Source: Terricaulis sp. (lineage in GTDB: Bacteria > Pseudomonadota > Alphaproteobacteria > Caulobacterales > Aquidulcibacteraceae). From it: a stretch of DNA of 64,000 bases. The position numbers were made by a program, and so were the translations under genes. The DNA lies in the NCBI GenBank assembly GCA_024707365.1, contig JANPZV010000003.1:62001-126000 (forward strand), given 5' to 3'. Below the pieces are notes generated by a model. That model did no database searches and was not told the origin of the DNA. It was given only the letters and a program-made list of their open reading frames with translations. Below, piece by piece: positions 20,061-27,652 of the stretch; position 1 is the first letter of the stretch; the number at the start of each line of letters is the position of its first letter.

Positions 20061-20660
20061 TCAAGGAAGGCGCACGAGCCGCGCGGCGACGTAGCAGGGC
20101 GCGACCGTGCAGGTCTGCAACACGATCCGGACGCTATAGAGCCCGTCCGTCTGCGGCGTGAAGCCGACGATCGGGTAATCATCGTTTTCAACGTCCGCGC
20201 CCAGGGCGCGCAGATCCGGCCCTTCAACGATGAGGTCTACATCGTTGCAATCGTCGTCGCAGGCGCCGAGCACGGCGTAAGCTTGCCCGCCGCGCAGCTG
20301 AAACTGCCAGCGATGCTCGGCCTGCGGCTGCAGCGCCGCGTAGAGATCCGGCACGGCGTTGATCCGAACGCCGTTCGGGGCCAATTGGCGCGCATAATTG
20401 TCGAGATACCGCGAAAGCCCTTCCTGGGCCTGGGGCGGCATGCCTTGCAGCACCCCGCCAACAACCGCCTCGCCGCCGCCTTGGCCCGCCTGCGGGCCAG
20501 AAAGCGGCTGCGGATTTGTGCTGGGCGCGCCGAAATCGAAGTTAAAGCCGCCATCCGCCGGCGCCGGCGCTGGGGGCGGCTGCGGCGGAGCCGCAGGCTG
20601 TTGCTGGCCGCACGCGGCCAAAGCCAACACCGCCGCCATCGTCAATAACCGCTTGCGCAT
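20061..20660 (-). CDS. Lipoprotein of unknown function
   Basis: 199 residues with a lipoprotein signal (VLALAACGQQQ, lipobox LAAC) and a Pro/Gln-rich region after the anchor Cys. The mature domain holds paired cysteines (GACDDDCNDVDL and LQTCTVAPCYVAAR) and an acidic, possibly cation-binding stretch. It resembles pre-peptidase-like beta domains (VDLIVEGPD ... GLYSVRIVLQTC), where a similar Asp-rich strand pair occurs, but this is weak. Second gene of the operon, strong ribosome site (GGGGAGAGG). Confidence 0.78.
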   Translation of the reverse strand: MRKRLLTMAAVLALAACGQQQPAAPPQPPPAPAPADGGFNFDFGAPSTNPQPLSGPQAGQGGGEAVVGGVLQGMPPQAQEGLSRYLDNYARQLAPNGVRINAVPDLYAALQPQAEHRWQFQLRGGQAYAVLGACDDDCNDVDLIVEGPDLRALGADVENDDYPIVGFTPQTDGLYSVRIVLQTCTVAPCYVAARLVRLP

Positions 20661-20776
20661 CGGGCGCCCTCTCCCCTTGCGGCGCGTTGCGGACCATCCC
20701 GCCCCACGGCCTAAAGGCTTAGGCGCAGTGAGGCGGGATTCCGGTTCACGGGCGGTGATTTAGCTAAGCAACGGCG

Positions 20777-21139
20777 TCAGCAGCCGACATGGATCGACAC
20801 TTCATAGCTGCGGCCGGTTTCGCTGTCGTAGCAGCGCTCCACCTCGCGGATGGAGTCGATGCGGTCGCGCTGGATTTGATCCTCCCGCGCCTGGGATTGC
20901 CGCCAGCGCTCCATTTCCGCGTCGCTATCGTAGCCGCTGTCGGCGCGCGGGGCGTAGGTGGGTTGATAATCGCTGTTTTGCGGCTGCGCCGGTTGTTCAT
21001 AGGCCCGTTCATTATATCCGGGCGGGGGCGTTGCGGCGTTGGGGTCGCTAAAGTCGCCGAATGTCAAATAGGCGCCGATCGCCGCGCCAATGATCAGCGG
21101 AAATTTGTATTTCATCAGAAAATCTTTGGCCTTGCTCAT
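20777..21139 (-). CDS. Small membrane protein with conserved Cys tail, first gene of operon
   Basis: 120 residues: one N-terminal membrane helix (FPLIIGAAIGAYLTFGDF), a Pro/Tyr/Gln-rich stretch, an acidic-basic helix (MERWRQSQAREDQIQRDR) and the tail IREVERCYDSETGRSYEVSI ending in HVGC. This tail is shared with the gene at 18892-19987. Start ATG at 21139 has GGAGAG upstream. Being the first gene of the set it marks the likely operon start; the promoter should lie in 21140-21434. No known family recognised. Confidence 0.78.
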   Translation of the reverse strand: MSKAKDFLMKYKFPLIIGAAIGAYLTFGDFSDPNAATPPPGYNERAYEQPAQPQNSDYQPTYAPRADSGYDSDAEMERWRQSQAREDQIQRDRIDSIREVERCYDSETGRSYEVSIHVGC

Positions 21140-21434
21140 GATGCGCTCTCCGTTCGGCGGCTGCTCTGCAAACAGCAGCTCGCTTCATGACAGACAGCGC
21201 AATCGCGCAGGCGAACGGATCATGGGTCGGTCCGCTTGTGTGACCACGGTCAATATCGGCGCGCGGCAGGGGATTGAACGCCCGCCCTTGCCCCAACTGA
21301 CGCAAGCAATCGGCCGCCAATTCATTGTTCAGGCGTATCGCCCCAGGCAATCCAGCTTCCGCGCGCGCTCTATTCGTGCAATGAGGCGGCCGAGCATCTA
21401 GCGAGTGCGGGCAAAGCCCTCAAACAATCAGAGA
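21140..21434. other. Intergenic region between divergent operon and dusA
   Basis: 295 bases without a supported gene. It must hold the promoter of the ten-gene minus-strand operon and that of dusA. I see no clear sigma-70 boxes or palindromic operator. Confidence 0.5.
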
Positions 21435-22430
21435 ATGTCGCAAACTCAGCCGCATACCTTCAGCGTAGCTCCAATGATGGATTGGACGGATCGGCATTGC
21501 CGGGCGTTTCATCGCATGCTGAGCGCGCGCGCCTTGCTGTATACCGAGATGCTCACGGCGGATGCTGTCGTCCATGGTGATCGCGCGCGTCTGCTTGGTT
21601 TTTCCGGTATCGAGCATCCCCTCGCGCTGCAACTCGGCGGCAGCGATCCTGTTAAGATGCGCGCGGCGGCGGAGATCGGCGCGGCCTTTGGCTATGATGA
21701 GATCAATCTCAATATCGGCTGCCCTTCTGATCGGGTGCAGGCCGGACGGTTTGGCGCTTGCCTGATGCGCGAGCCTGATCTGGTCGCGCGCTTGTGGGCC
21801 GCTGCGCAGGAGGGCGCGCCCAACACGCCGGTGACGATCAAATGCCGCATCGGCGTTGACGATCAAGAGCCGCGCGCGGCGCTGTTTGAATTGGTGGACG
21901 CATGCGCCGCCGAAGGCTGCCGCACATTCATCGTGCACGCGCGCAAGGCTTGGCTCGAGGGGCTCTCGCCCAAAGAGAATCGCGACGTGCCGCCGCTCGA
22001 TTATCCGCTGGTGCGGGCGCTCAAGCAGGCGCGCCCCGCGCTTACAATCATTCTCAATGGCGGGCTTTTGGATCTCGATCAGGCGCGGCGCGAAAGCGAA
22101 GGGCTCGATGGGGCGATGCTCGGCCGCGCCGCGTATCAAAATCCTGCGGTTCTGCTCGATGTCGATCCGCGTTTTTTCGGCGCGCCGGCGCCGCACGCCA
22201 GCCGCGAGGCCGCTGTTGAGGGGTATTTTGAGTATGTCGCTGCGCGGCTGGCTGACAATCTGCCGTTGCATGCGATGACGCGGCACATGCTGGGCCTGTT
22301 CAACGGCTTGCCTGGCGGGCGGCGCTGGCGGCGGGTGCTCTCCACCGAAGGCGTGCGCAAGGGCGCGGGGCTTGAGGTGCTGCGCGCGGCGCTTGGCGAA
22401 GTGACGCACGCAAGCGCGCTGAGCGCATGA
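21435..22430 (+). CDS. dusA: tRNA dihydrouridine(20/20a) synthase DusA
   Basis: FMN-dependent reduction of uridine 20/20a in tRNA. 331 residues from MSQTQPHTFSVAPMMDWTDR; family motifs VAPMMDWTDRHCR, the catalytic-cysteine region NLNIGCPSDRVQAGRFGACL, IVHARKAWLEGLSPKENR and GGLLDL are present. The start at 21435 is preferred over the in-frame 21405 because it matches the family N-terminus. Its stop overlaps the next gene by 4 bp. Confidence 0.95.
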   Translation: MSQTQPHTFSVAPMMDWTDRHCRAFHRMLSARALLYTEMLTADAVVHGDRARLLGFSGIEHPLALQLGGSDPVKMRAAAEIGAAFGYDEINLNIGCPSDRVQAGRFGACLMREPDLVARLWAAAQEGAPNTPVTIKCRIGVDDQEPRAALFELVDACAAEGCRTFIVHARKAWLEGLSPKENRDVPPLDYPLVRALKQARPALTIILNGGLLDLDQARRESEGLDGAMLGRAAYQNPAVLLDVDPRFFGAPAPHASREAAVEGYFEYVAARLADNLPLHAMTRHMLGLFNGLPGGRRWRRVLSTEGVRKGAGLEVLRAALGEVTHASALSA

Positions 22431-23240
22431 GCGGCGAGCTTGCGATTTTTATCATCGCGCTTGCTGGCGCGGGCTTGTTCGCCGGCTTTGTCGGCGGCCT
22501 GTTCGGCATCGGCGGCGGCGCTGTGCTGGTGCCGGCGCTCTATTATCTTTTCACCGTGCTGGGCGTGGATGAAGCGGTGCGCATGCATGTGGCGGTGGGC
22601 ACATCGCTCTCTACGATCATCTCAACCTCGTGGCGCTCGCTCGATGCGCACCGAAAGGCCGGTGCGGTGGATTTTGCGGTGCTCAAGGCCTGGTGGCCAT
22701 GGATCATCGCCGGCGCGGTGATCGGCTCGGCGCTCGCGGGCGTTGCCGACACCGATGCGCTGCTGATCGTGTTTGGCGCGGGCCTCATGCTGGTGGCGCT
22801 GCAGATGGCGCTCGGCAATCCCGACTGGCGCATCGCCAGCGACTTGCCGCGCGGCGTTCCCCGCGCGCTCACAGCGGGCGGGATCGGCGTGCTTTCGGCG
22901 ATGATGGGCATTGGCGGGGGCGCCTTTGGCGTCACGGTGATGACGCTGTGCGGGCGCCCGATCCACCAGGCGGTGGCGACGGCCTCCGGGTTCGGCGCCC
23001 GCGATCGCCGTGCCGGGCACAATCGCCTACATCCTCACCGGCTGGGGCGTTGCGGGTTTGCCGCCCTGGTCGCTTGGCTATGTCAACGCGCCCGGCTTTA
23101 TTTTGCTGGCGGCGTTGACGGCGCTGACAGCCCCGCTCGGCGCGCGCCTGGCGCACCGGCTGCCGCAAAAAGCCTTAAAGCGCGTGTTTGCGGTGCTGCT
23201 CGCGCTGCTGGGCGCCAACATGCTGCGCGGCGCGTTTTAG
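22427..23240 (+). CDS. TauE/SafE family membrane permease (one indel)
   Basis: About 270 residues, multi-pass permease of the sulfite/organosulfonate exporter family. The N-terminal repeat motif GFVGGLFGIGGGAVLVPAL and the second repeat SAMMGIGGGAFGVTVMTL are diagnostic. The frame breaks in the CCC run 22998-23000; removing one C joins ASGFGA to AIAVPGTIAYILTGWG and the last two helices. Starts within dusA (ATGA) and ends overlapping the convergent DUF1289 gene by 4 bp. Substrate unknown. Confidence 0.9.
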
Positions 23241-23431
23241 CCGGGCGCCTTGACGCCCGCCTTGGCGAGCCGCGCGGGCAATTCCGCCATGATCTCCAGC
23301 CGCCGGGCCTCATCATATGAGCTCCAGGCCGCGATCTCGCGCAGCGTCCGCCCACAGCCGATGCAAAGCCCGCTTTGGCCTTCAACGGCGCAGACCGTTC
23401 GGCACGGCGTGGATATGGGCGGGCGGCTCAT
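23237..23431 (-). CDS. DUF1289 small cysteine-rich protein
   Basis: 64 residues beginning MSRPPISTPCRTVC. The family spacing of cysteines is visible, CRTVCAVE ... CIGCGRTLREIAAW, which probably binds a metal. Start at 23431 is used because the extension to 23467 adds residues not seen in the family. Role unknown; the family is widespread in proteobacteria. Confidence 0.88.
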   Translation of the reverse strand: MSRPPISTPCRTVCAVEGQSGLCIGCGRTLREIAAWSSYDEARRLEIMAELPARLAKAGVKAPG

Positions 23432-23483
23432 CCGGGCACTGCTAAGCGTCTCAGCGCGAGGCGGCAATCACCAACGCTTACAA

Positions 23484-23569
23484 ATATCGTTTTTCAATAA
23501 AAACGCATTGACATTCAATGCAACATAGGCAATTATCCCGTTTACATACCAAGACGCAATAGGTAGACA
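23484..23569 (+). promoter_or_regulatory. AT-rich promoter/operator block, copy 1
   Basis: Upstream of the small gene at 23577. It has ATATCGTTTTTCAATAA (degenerate half of the palindrome in copy 2), TTGACA-17-AATTAT at 23508-23536, then AGGCAATTATCCCGTT and TTTACA-17-TAGACA at 23541-23569. The stretch from AGGCAATT to the second -10 matches the promoter of the IS1595-type transposase (26917-26981). The second promoter would start transcription at about the ATG, giving a leaderless mRNA. Confidence 0.65.
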
Positions 23570-23576
23570 CCGCCTC

Positions 23577-23816
23577 ATGATGGACGGGCAGCGTCTCTTT
23601 ATAATCTCGGCTGGTGTTTGGGCGACGATCTTCGTTCTGACCGGACTGCTTGATCCGATGCCCGCGTATTACATCCGGTGCGCGAGCTTCGTGAGCTTGG
23701 CGGCAGCGCTCCTGGCGTTCAACTGGCGCTCACTGGAAAACCGCTGGGGCTGGCTTGCGGGCGCGGTAATCACTTCCGCGCTGCTGATCTACATGGGGTA
23801 TCCCACTAGCGATTAA
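23577..23816 (+). CDS. Small three-helix membrane protein
   Basis: 79 residues, starting MMDGQRLFIISAGVWATIF. Three hydrophobic segments are visible (about 8-24, 30-48 and 56-75), ending MGYPTSD. No known family. It sits alone between two convergent neighbours, with a strong AT-rich promoter block directly upstream, which supports it being real. Could be a membrane toxin or immunity-type product, but nothing in the sequence shows that. Confidence 0.6.
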   Translation: MMDGQRLFIISAGVWATIFVLTGLLDPMPAYYIRCASFVSLAAALLAFNWRSLENRWGWLAGAVITSALLIYMGYPTSD

Positions 23817-23827
23817 GAGGGGCGGGA

Positions 23828-24463
23828 CTAGTCGTATCGAACGGGGCGATGGGCCAGGGCTGTGCCGTCTACGTCCAAAACGATTTTCGGCAACAGACAG
23901 CCGCCGAGCCGACCGGCATCAATTTCCAGTCTGTCAGGGATCAAAAGGCCGATCTCACGCGCCTGTTTCATCCGATTTGGCGGAGCCGCCCAACGGAACC
24001 GTTTCTCGGGAAACCGCTGCGTCAGATGGCGAAGCGCTGGAAGCTGGTCCGTATCGGCAGTCACGAGGACTGCGCAGTCGAACAAATCGTCGTGGGCATC
24101 GCCAACCATGGCCACCGCGATAGCAACGTCTGTCTGCTTCTCCTCCCGGTCAGGGCACATGATTTTGTTTTTCGGGCAGTGCCTGGGAGCCTCCTTGAAA
24201 TTGCCCTCGACCACGCGAACCCCTTTGGCTTTTTGGGCGTTGATGTATTGCCGGTGCCTGCCGCGCTTTTCCGTGTCCCAAGTAGAGAGTGCAGTGAAGT
24301 AATCGACCTTCGATAAAACCTCGTCTGGTTTGCAAAAGGACTTGCCCAATGCCCAAAGGTTCAGCCACTTTAATTTTGGCTGATTCAGATCATCTATGGC
24401 GTGATACAAGTTAAAGCCGTCTACATATACGGCTACTCTTAAGGCACTTACGGCGCTTGACAT
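23828..24463 (-). CDS. NYN domain (LabA/PIN-like) ribonuclease
   Basis: 211 residues. PIN-like NYN nuclease fold with the expected acidic residues: VAVYVDGFNLYHAI near the N-terminus, QTDVAIAVAMVGD in the middle and LVTADTDQLPALRHL towards the end. Cytosolic, likely metal-dependent RNase. Its start ATG at 24463 is followed upstream by an AT-rich stretch containing GAATATTC. Such genes are common in accessory islands and defence contexts; here the neighbours are DUF5343, a HicB-like protein and a transposase. Target RNA unknown. Confidence 0.85.
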   Translation of the reverse strand: MSSAVSALRVAVYVDGFNLYHAIDDLNQPKLKWLNLWALGKSFCKPDEVLSKVDYFTALSTWDTEKRGRHRQYINAQKAKGVRVVEGNFKEAPRHCPKNKIMCPDREEKQTDVAIAVAMVGDAHDDLFDCAVLVTADTDQLPALRHLTQRFPEKRFRWAAPPNRMKQAREIGLLIPDRLEIDAGRLGGCLLPKIVLDVDGTALAHRPVRYD

Positions 24464-24669
24464 GGAATCAGCTTTGGCTTAGATATTTGAATATTCACCC
24501 GGCGGCGAATGCTGTCGGAAAAGGGGGTTCAGCCGTAACTGGTTGGCCCCCTTATCTATTTGAGGTGAGCGGCGGGAGCCAAAGCCCCCGCCACCCTGAC
24601 GCCCCATGGCGCCTGCTGGCCGGCACGGGATGGTCCCCCAAGCCGGCCAGGATTCCGCGCTAAGGAGGG

Positions 24670-25369
24670 TCACTCATCCGATGCCTCCTTATTTTTCGGT
24701 TGGATCGGGAAGCACAAGTCAAGCACCGTCCCGAAGGCGTTAACGAATTTATCGCGCCGGTCCTTGCTCCACCCGTCGTCTGCGGTCGGAAGCGTTGCCA
24801 AAAGCCCCGCAATTGGGGCTGGAAGCTCCGGTACAGAACTCGATGGCTTATGGAGTGGAGGCGGGGTCGCTATCCTCACGATGCGCTTTGCAGGGGGCAA
24901 TTTGGGTGCGTGGCGGGCTGGCCTTGGTGGCGTTTGCTTCTCTGGAATAACACCCGCCGCCGCGTAGAGCCCCTGAAACAACGTGACCATGCGAGGCTGT
25001 TGGCCGACGGGCTGATAGGCCCGGAACGCATCGCGGATCGATACCTCATCGGCGGTCGCGGGATCGATGAAGTTTAAAACGTCCGCATACGCACCATTCA
25101 GCCATTCGACCATTCGGGTTTTGAATTCGGCCTCGGGCGCCAACCTTAGCCCTTCAAGGGTCTGCGTGGGGGGCACCCTTCTCATCAATTAAATCAAGCG
25201 CCAACAACGCCTGTAACGTGCGCGGAATGAGGCTTTCAGACACGCCGGCCCGGGCCAACACCTCTGAAGAAATAGGTGACGGCAGGCCGCGAGCGCGATG
25301 TTTCGCGACCACCTCCATAATGGCCGAAGGCGCTGTGTAAGGGGCTGCGGATGTTGTTGTTACGGGCAT
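24670..25369 (-). CDS. DUF5343-type protein (one indel)
   Basis: About 232 residues after removing one base in the G6 run 25168-25173 (C6 on the coding strand), which joins ALDLIDEKGAP to TQTLEGLRLAPEAEFK. The first 150 residues resemble DUF5343: a winged-helix-like start (ISSEVLARAGVSESLIPRTL), then LNFIDPATADEVSIRDAFRA and QQPRMVTLFQGLYAAAG. A Pro-rich linker and a basic C-terminus follow. Start ATG 25369 preferred to TTG 25399. DUF5343 proteins are often in accessory islands; role unknown. Confidence 0.72.
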
Positions 25370-25418
25370 AACAGAATCTGGTCCGGTAAATGTGCTCAAG
25401 TAACATAAACGCTCGGTA

Positions 25419-25448
25419 CAAATATTTCAATGGGCGACCGAATATTTG
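25419..25448. promoter_or_regulatory. Inverted repeat CAAATATT/AATATTTG
   Basis: Perfect 8-bp arms separated by 14 bases lie in the divergent region between the DUF5343 gene and the HicB-like gene; CGGTACA also occurs on both sides (25414-25420 and 25452-25458). Likely an operator for a dimeric regulator. It is AT-rich in contrast to flanking genes. Confidence 0.55.
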
Positions 25449-25531
25449 ATACGGTACACTATAAGTGCCTGATTTTGGTTTGCTTTTTCTCGCGAACGGC
25501 GCGACCATCCGTGCGTGTTGGAGAAAGCATC

Positions 25532-25729
25532 ATGAACCTACCCGCTCCTGCCTGGGGGGCGATCCGCCCCGTCGTCTTTGATAGGGAGTGCGGGGGCTGG
25601 CTCGCTGTCGCGCCGGAGCACTCGCCCCTTCGCATTGGAGTTACAGCAGACACGGAGGAAGGTGCGCGAGACTTGTTTGACGATGTAGTCGCCAAGTGGC
25701 GTGAAACTCTTGAGCAAAAGCCCTCATGA
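25532..25729 (+). CDS. Small HicB/DUF1902-like protein
   Basis: 65 residues from MNLPAPAWGAIRPVVFD, with GGWLAVAPEHSPLRIGVTAD and EEGARDLFDDVVAKWRETLE, the strand-strand-helix pattern of HicB-like or DUF1902 domains. GGAGAAAG lies before the ATG at 25532. No HicA partner is visible next to it; the following overlapping gene is basic and Lys-rich instead. A toxin-antitoxin role is possible only by resemblance. Confidence 0.6.
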   Translation: MNLPAPAWGAIRPVVFDRECGGWLAVAPEHSPLRIGVTADTEEGARDLFDDVVAKWRETLEQKPS

Positions 25730-25905
25730 CGGAAGAGGAGCGCCCCTCAAGTATCGCGGCAGATTTTTCCGAAGAAGAGATCGCGCGCCGCCGCGATGAA
25801 GTCGTGCGCCGCATGCTGAACACGCCCTACGCGCCGCAGAAGCCAAAGGGCGAAGGCAAAGCGAGCAAGCCCAAGAAAAAGAAGAAGGCGCCGGCCAAAG
25901 CCTAG
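25726..25905 (+). CDS. Small basic protein, coupled to HicB-like gene
   Basis: 59 residues, too short for many gene finders. It begins MTEEERPSSIAADFSEEEIA with an acidic helix and ends in a Lys-rich tail (KPKKKKKAPAKA). Start overlaps the upstream stop by 4 bp (ATGA), so it is translationally coupled, and its stop codon lies inside a strong terminator hairpin. Such charge-split short proteins often bind nucleic acid; function unknown. Confidence 0.65.
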   Translation: MTEEERPSSIAADFSEEEIARRRDEVVRRMLNTPYAPQKPKGEGKASKPKKKKKAPAKA

Positions 25906-25919
25906 CGCCTTCGTTTTTT
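25884..25919 (+). terminator. Rho-independent terminator overlapping a stop codon
   Basis: GAAGGCGC (25884-25891) pairs perfectly with GCGCCTTC (25905-25912), with an inner GGC/GCC pair in the loop, followed by GTTTTTT. The TAG of the preceding gene (25903-25905) is in the hairpin. Confidence 0.9.
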
Positions 25920-25944
25920 GGTAATCCAGCGCGTGTGGCGGCGC

Positions 25945-26910
25945 TTACGCTTCGGTTTGGGTTTCTTCTCTGAGCATAAGAGGATGATAGGTCAGGCGCC
26001 GCCCGACCGTCCCCTTTAGCGCGCGCTCAGTGCGCATGTTGTCGTCTACGCCGAGGGCGGCGCGGTTGGAGTAGCGAAAATCGAACTCCGCAGCGTAGCG
26101 GTGCAGATGCTGCTTGCCGCAGTGTTGATAGATGCCTCGCATCCCGCGCTTGAACACGCTGAAATAGCCCTCAACGGTGTTCGTGTGGACGGTGCGGTCA
26201 GTGCGCTTCACGTATTCGCCAACGCCATGTTTTACGCTCTTATGGGCGGCAAACGCCTTTCCCGGCGTCTTGTAGGCCGAGGCTTCATCCGTCAGCAACC
26301 GCGCTTCCTTGGCGATGTTCTCAGAAAGGATCGGCGTCAGCGCTTCAATCGAGAAGTCCGGCGCCATGAGCGAACGCGCGCGGCCCGTTTGGCGGTCAAT
26401 CAGCGTCAACACCCGATTTTTATTCGTGGCGTTGCGCTTCTTGCCGACCGGCGCATCGGGGTTTTGCCCGAAATAGGTTTCATCGACCTCCACGTCGCCG
26501 CCGCCCGAGCCAAACGGCGGCGCCAGATCGCCTTCGCGCATGGCCTCGCGGATGCGGTGCGCCATAAACCATGCCGTCTTGTAAGAGCCGAAGCCCAGCA
26601 TGCGCCAAAGCTGGTGGGCGCTGACGCCCTTCTTGCTGGCGCACATGATATGCGTCGCCAGCAGCCACTTATGCAGCGGGATTTTGGAGCTTTCATAGAT
26701 GGAGCCCATCGTGGCCGTGAACGGCTTGCGGCACTCTTTCTCTTTGCACTTGTAGAGGCCGGGGCGCGTGGTCTTGCCCTGCATTTTCGTGGCGTTATCC
26801 ACCGAGCCGCAATGCGGGCAGATCGGACCATCCGGCCAGCGGATCGCCTCGTAATGGGCACGGGCGGCGTCCTCATTCGTAAAGTGCGGGGCGGTCAAAT
26901 CCGTTTTCAT
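25945..26910 (-). mobile_element. IS1595-type (ISXO2-like) transposase
   Basis: 321 residues. N-terminal zinc finger CPHCG ... CKEKEC, then a DDE-type core with VEVDETYFG, RLLTDEASAYKT and the late NTVEGYFSVFKRGMRGI. This matches the IS1595 family. I see no convincing terminal inverted repeats on either side and no target duplication, so the ends of the element are undefined; it may be a stranded or domesticated copy. The intact reading frame and the strong promoter (TTGACA-17-TAGATT) argue that it is expressed, probably as a leaderless mRNA starting at 26910. Confidence 0.9.
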
Positions 26911-26916
26911 GCCGCC

Positions 26917-26981
26917 AATCTACATATTGGGGCTTGGTATGTCAACGGGATAATTGCCTGCAACATATCGCAAAACGATAT
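26917..26981 (-). promoter_or_regulatory. Promoter/operator block of transposase, copy 2
   Basis: On the minus strand: perfect palindrome ATATCG-TTTTG-CGATAT (26965-26981), then AGGCAATTATCCCGTT, then TTGACA (26940-26945), 17 bases, TAGATT (26917-26922), with ATG 6 bases later. The block matches 23484-23569 except for about 23 extra bases there. The palindrome is a likely operator for self-regulation. Confidence 0.7.
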
Positions 26982-27076
26982 CAGCCTGAAATCGCCGCAA
27001 GGTCGCATCTAACCAGCGCCCTGGCGGCATCTTTTTCTTGAGTTCGGCGTATGGGCCGCGCCGTGGGATAGTCGTT

Positions 27077-27283
27077 ATGCGCTCCGCATTGTTCGCCGCA
27101 TCTTTGGCCATCGTTTTCGCCCTCCCGCTGGCGGGCGTATACGCACACAATCAGGTGAACGGGGTCAGCGCGGCGCAGCTGGCCGTCGCCAACCCCGCCG
27201 GCGCAGTTATGATGCATGCCGGGGAAGCGGCGGCGCGCGCCGGCGGATCGGCCGCCCGTCAAGGCGGGCAAAACGCGGCGTAA
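27077..27283 (+). CDS. Small exported protein
   Basis: 68 residues with a clear signal peptide (MRSALFAASLAIVFALPLAG, cleavage near VYAHN). The mature part is about 48 residues, Ala/Gly-rich, without cysteines. The start at 27077 is chosen because it opens the signal peptide. No family recognised. The next gene is another short exported protein, so the two may be a unit. Confidence 0.6.
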   Translation: MRSALFAASLAIVFALPLAGVYAHNQVNGVSAAQLAVANPAGAVMMHAGEAAARAGGSAARQGGQNAA

Positions 27284-27324
27284 AGCCAAGCGGGCTTTGC
27301 GCCCGCCTCGGGAGGGAGAGGGAT

Positions 27325-27603
27325 ATGAAATCTGTGCTTGCTGTTGGCGTGCTCGCCATCATCGCTTGGCCTTCCGTTGCGTCCGCTGAAGCTGTCTCGC
27401 CCTGCCAGGCCGAAGAGCCGCGCGCCGCGATCAGCAGCACTGAGCGGGTGGAGCCCACCGCCGTTGCAGCGCCATCAATTGTCACCTCGCGCCAAGCGGG
27501 CGCGCAGCGCGAAACCGCAGAAGCGCGCGCCGACGCCACGCGGCGCCGTAGCGGCAAGCGCGTGCCGGATGCTGAGTTGATAGGCCCACGCGGCGCTTTA
27601 TAG
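27325..27603 (+). CDS. Small exported protein
   Basis: 92 residues; signal peptide MKSVLAVGVLAIIAWPSVASA followed by a short mature region rich in Ala, Glu and Arg, ending RVPDAELIGPRGAL. A very strong ribosome site (GGGAGGGAGAGG) precedes the ATG. Unknown function. Confidence 0.65.
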   Translation: MKSVLAVGVLAIIAWPSVASAEAVSPCQAEEPRAAISSTERVEPTAVAAPSIVTSRQAGAQRETAEARADATRRRSGKRVPDAELIGPRGAL

Positions 27604-27652
27604 TCCTGCGCAAAGCGCGCGAGGAGGAAGCGCGCGCAAGGCAGGCCATAAA

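Noticed and set aside
24464..24669. Possible terminator AAGGGGG...CCCCCTT and short frames
   Set aside because: Stem with a 20-base loop and no T run; the short frames lack supporting features.
26920..27150. Small minus-strand frame ending in the transposase promoter
   Set aside because: It overlaps the -35/-10 block and runs antisense to a signal-peptide gene; no recognisable domain.
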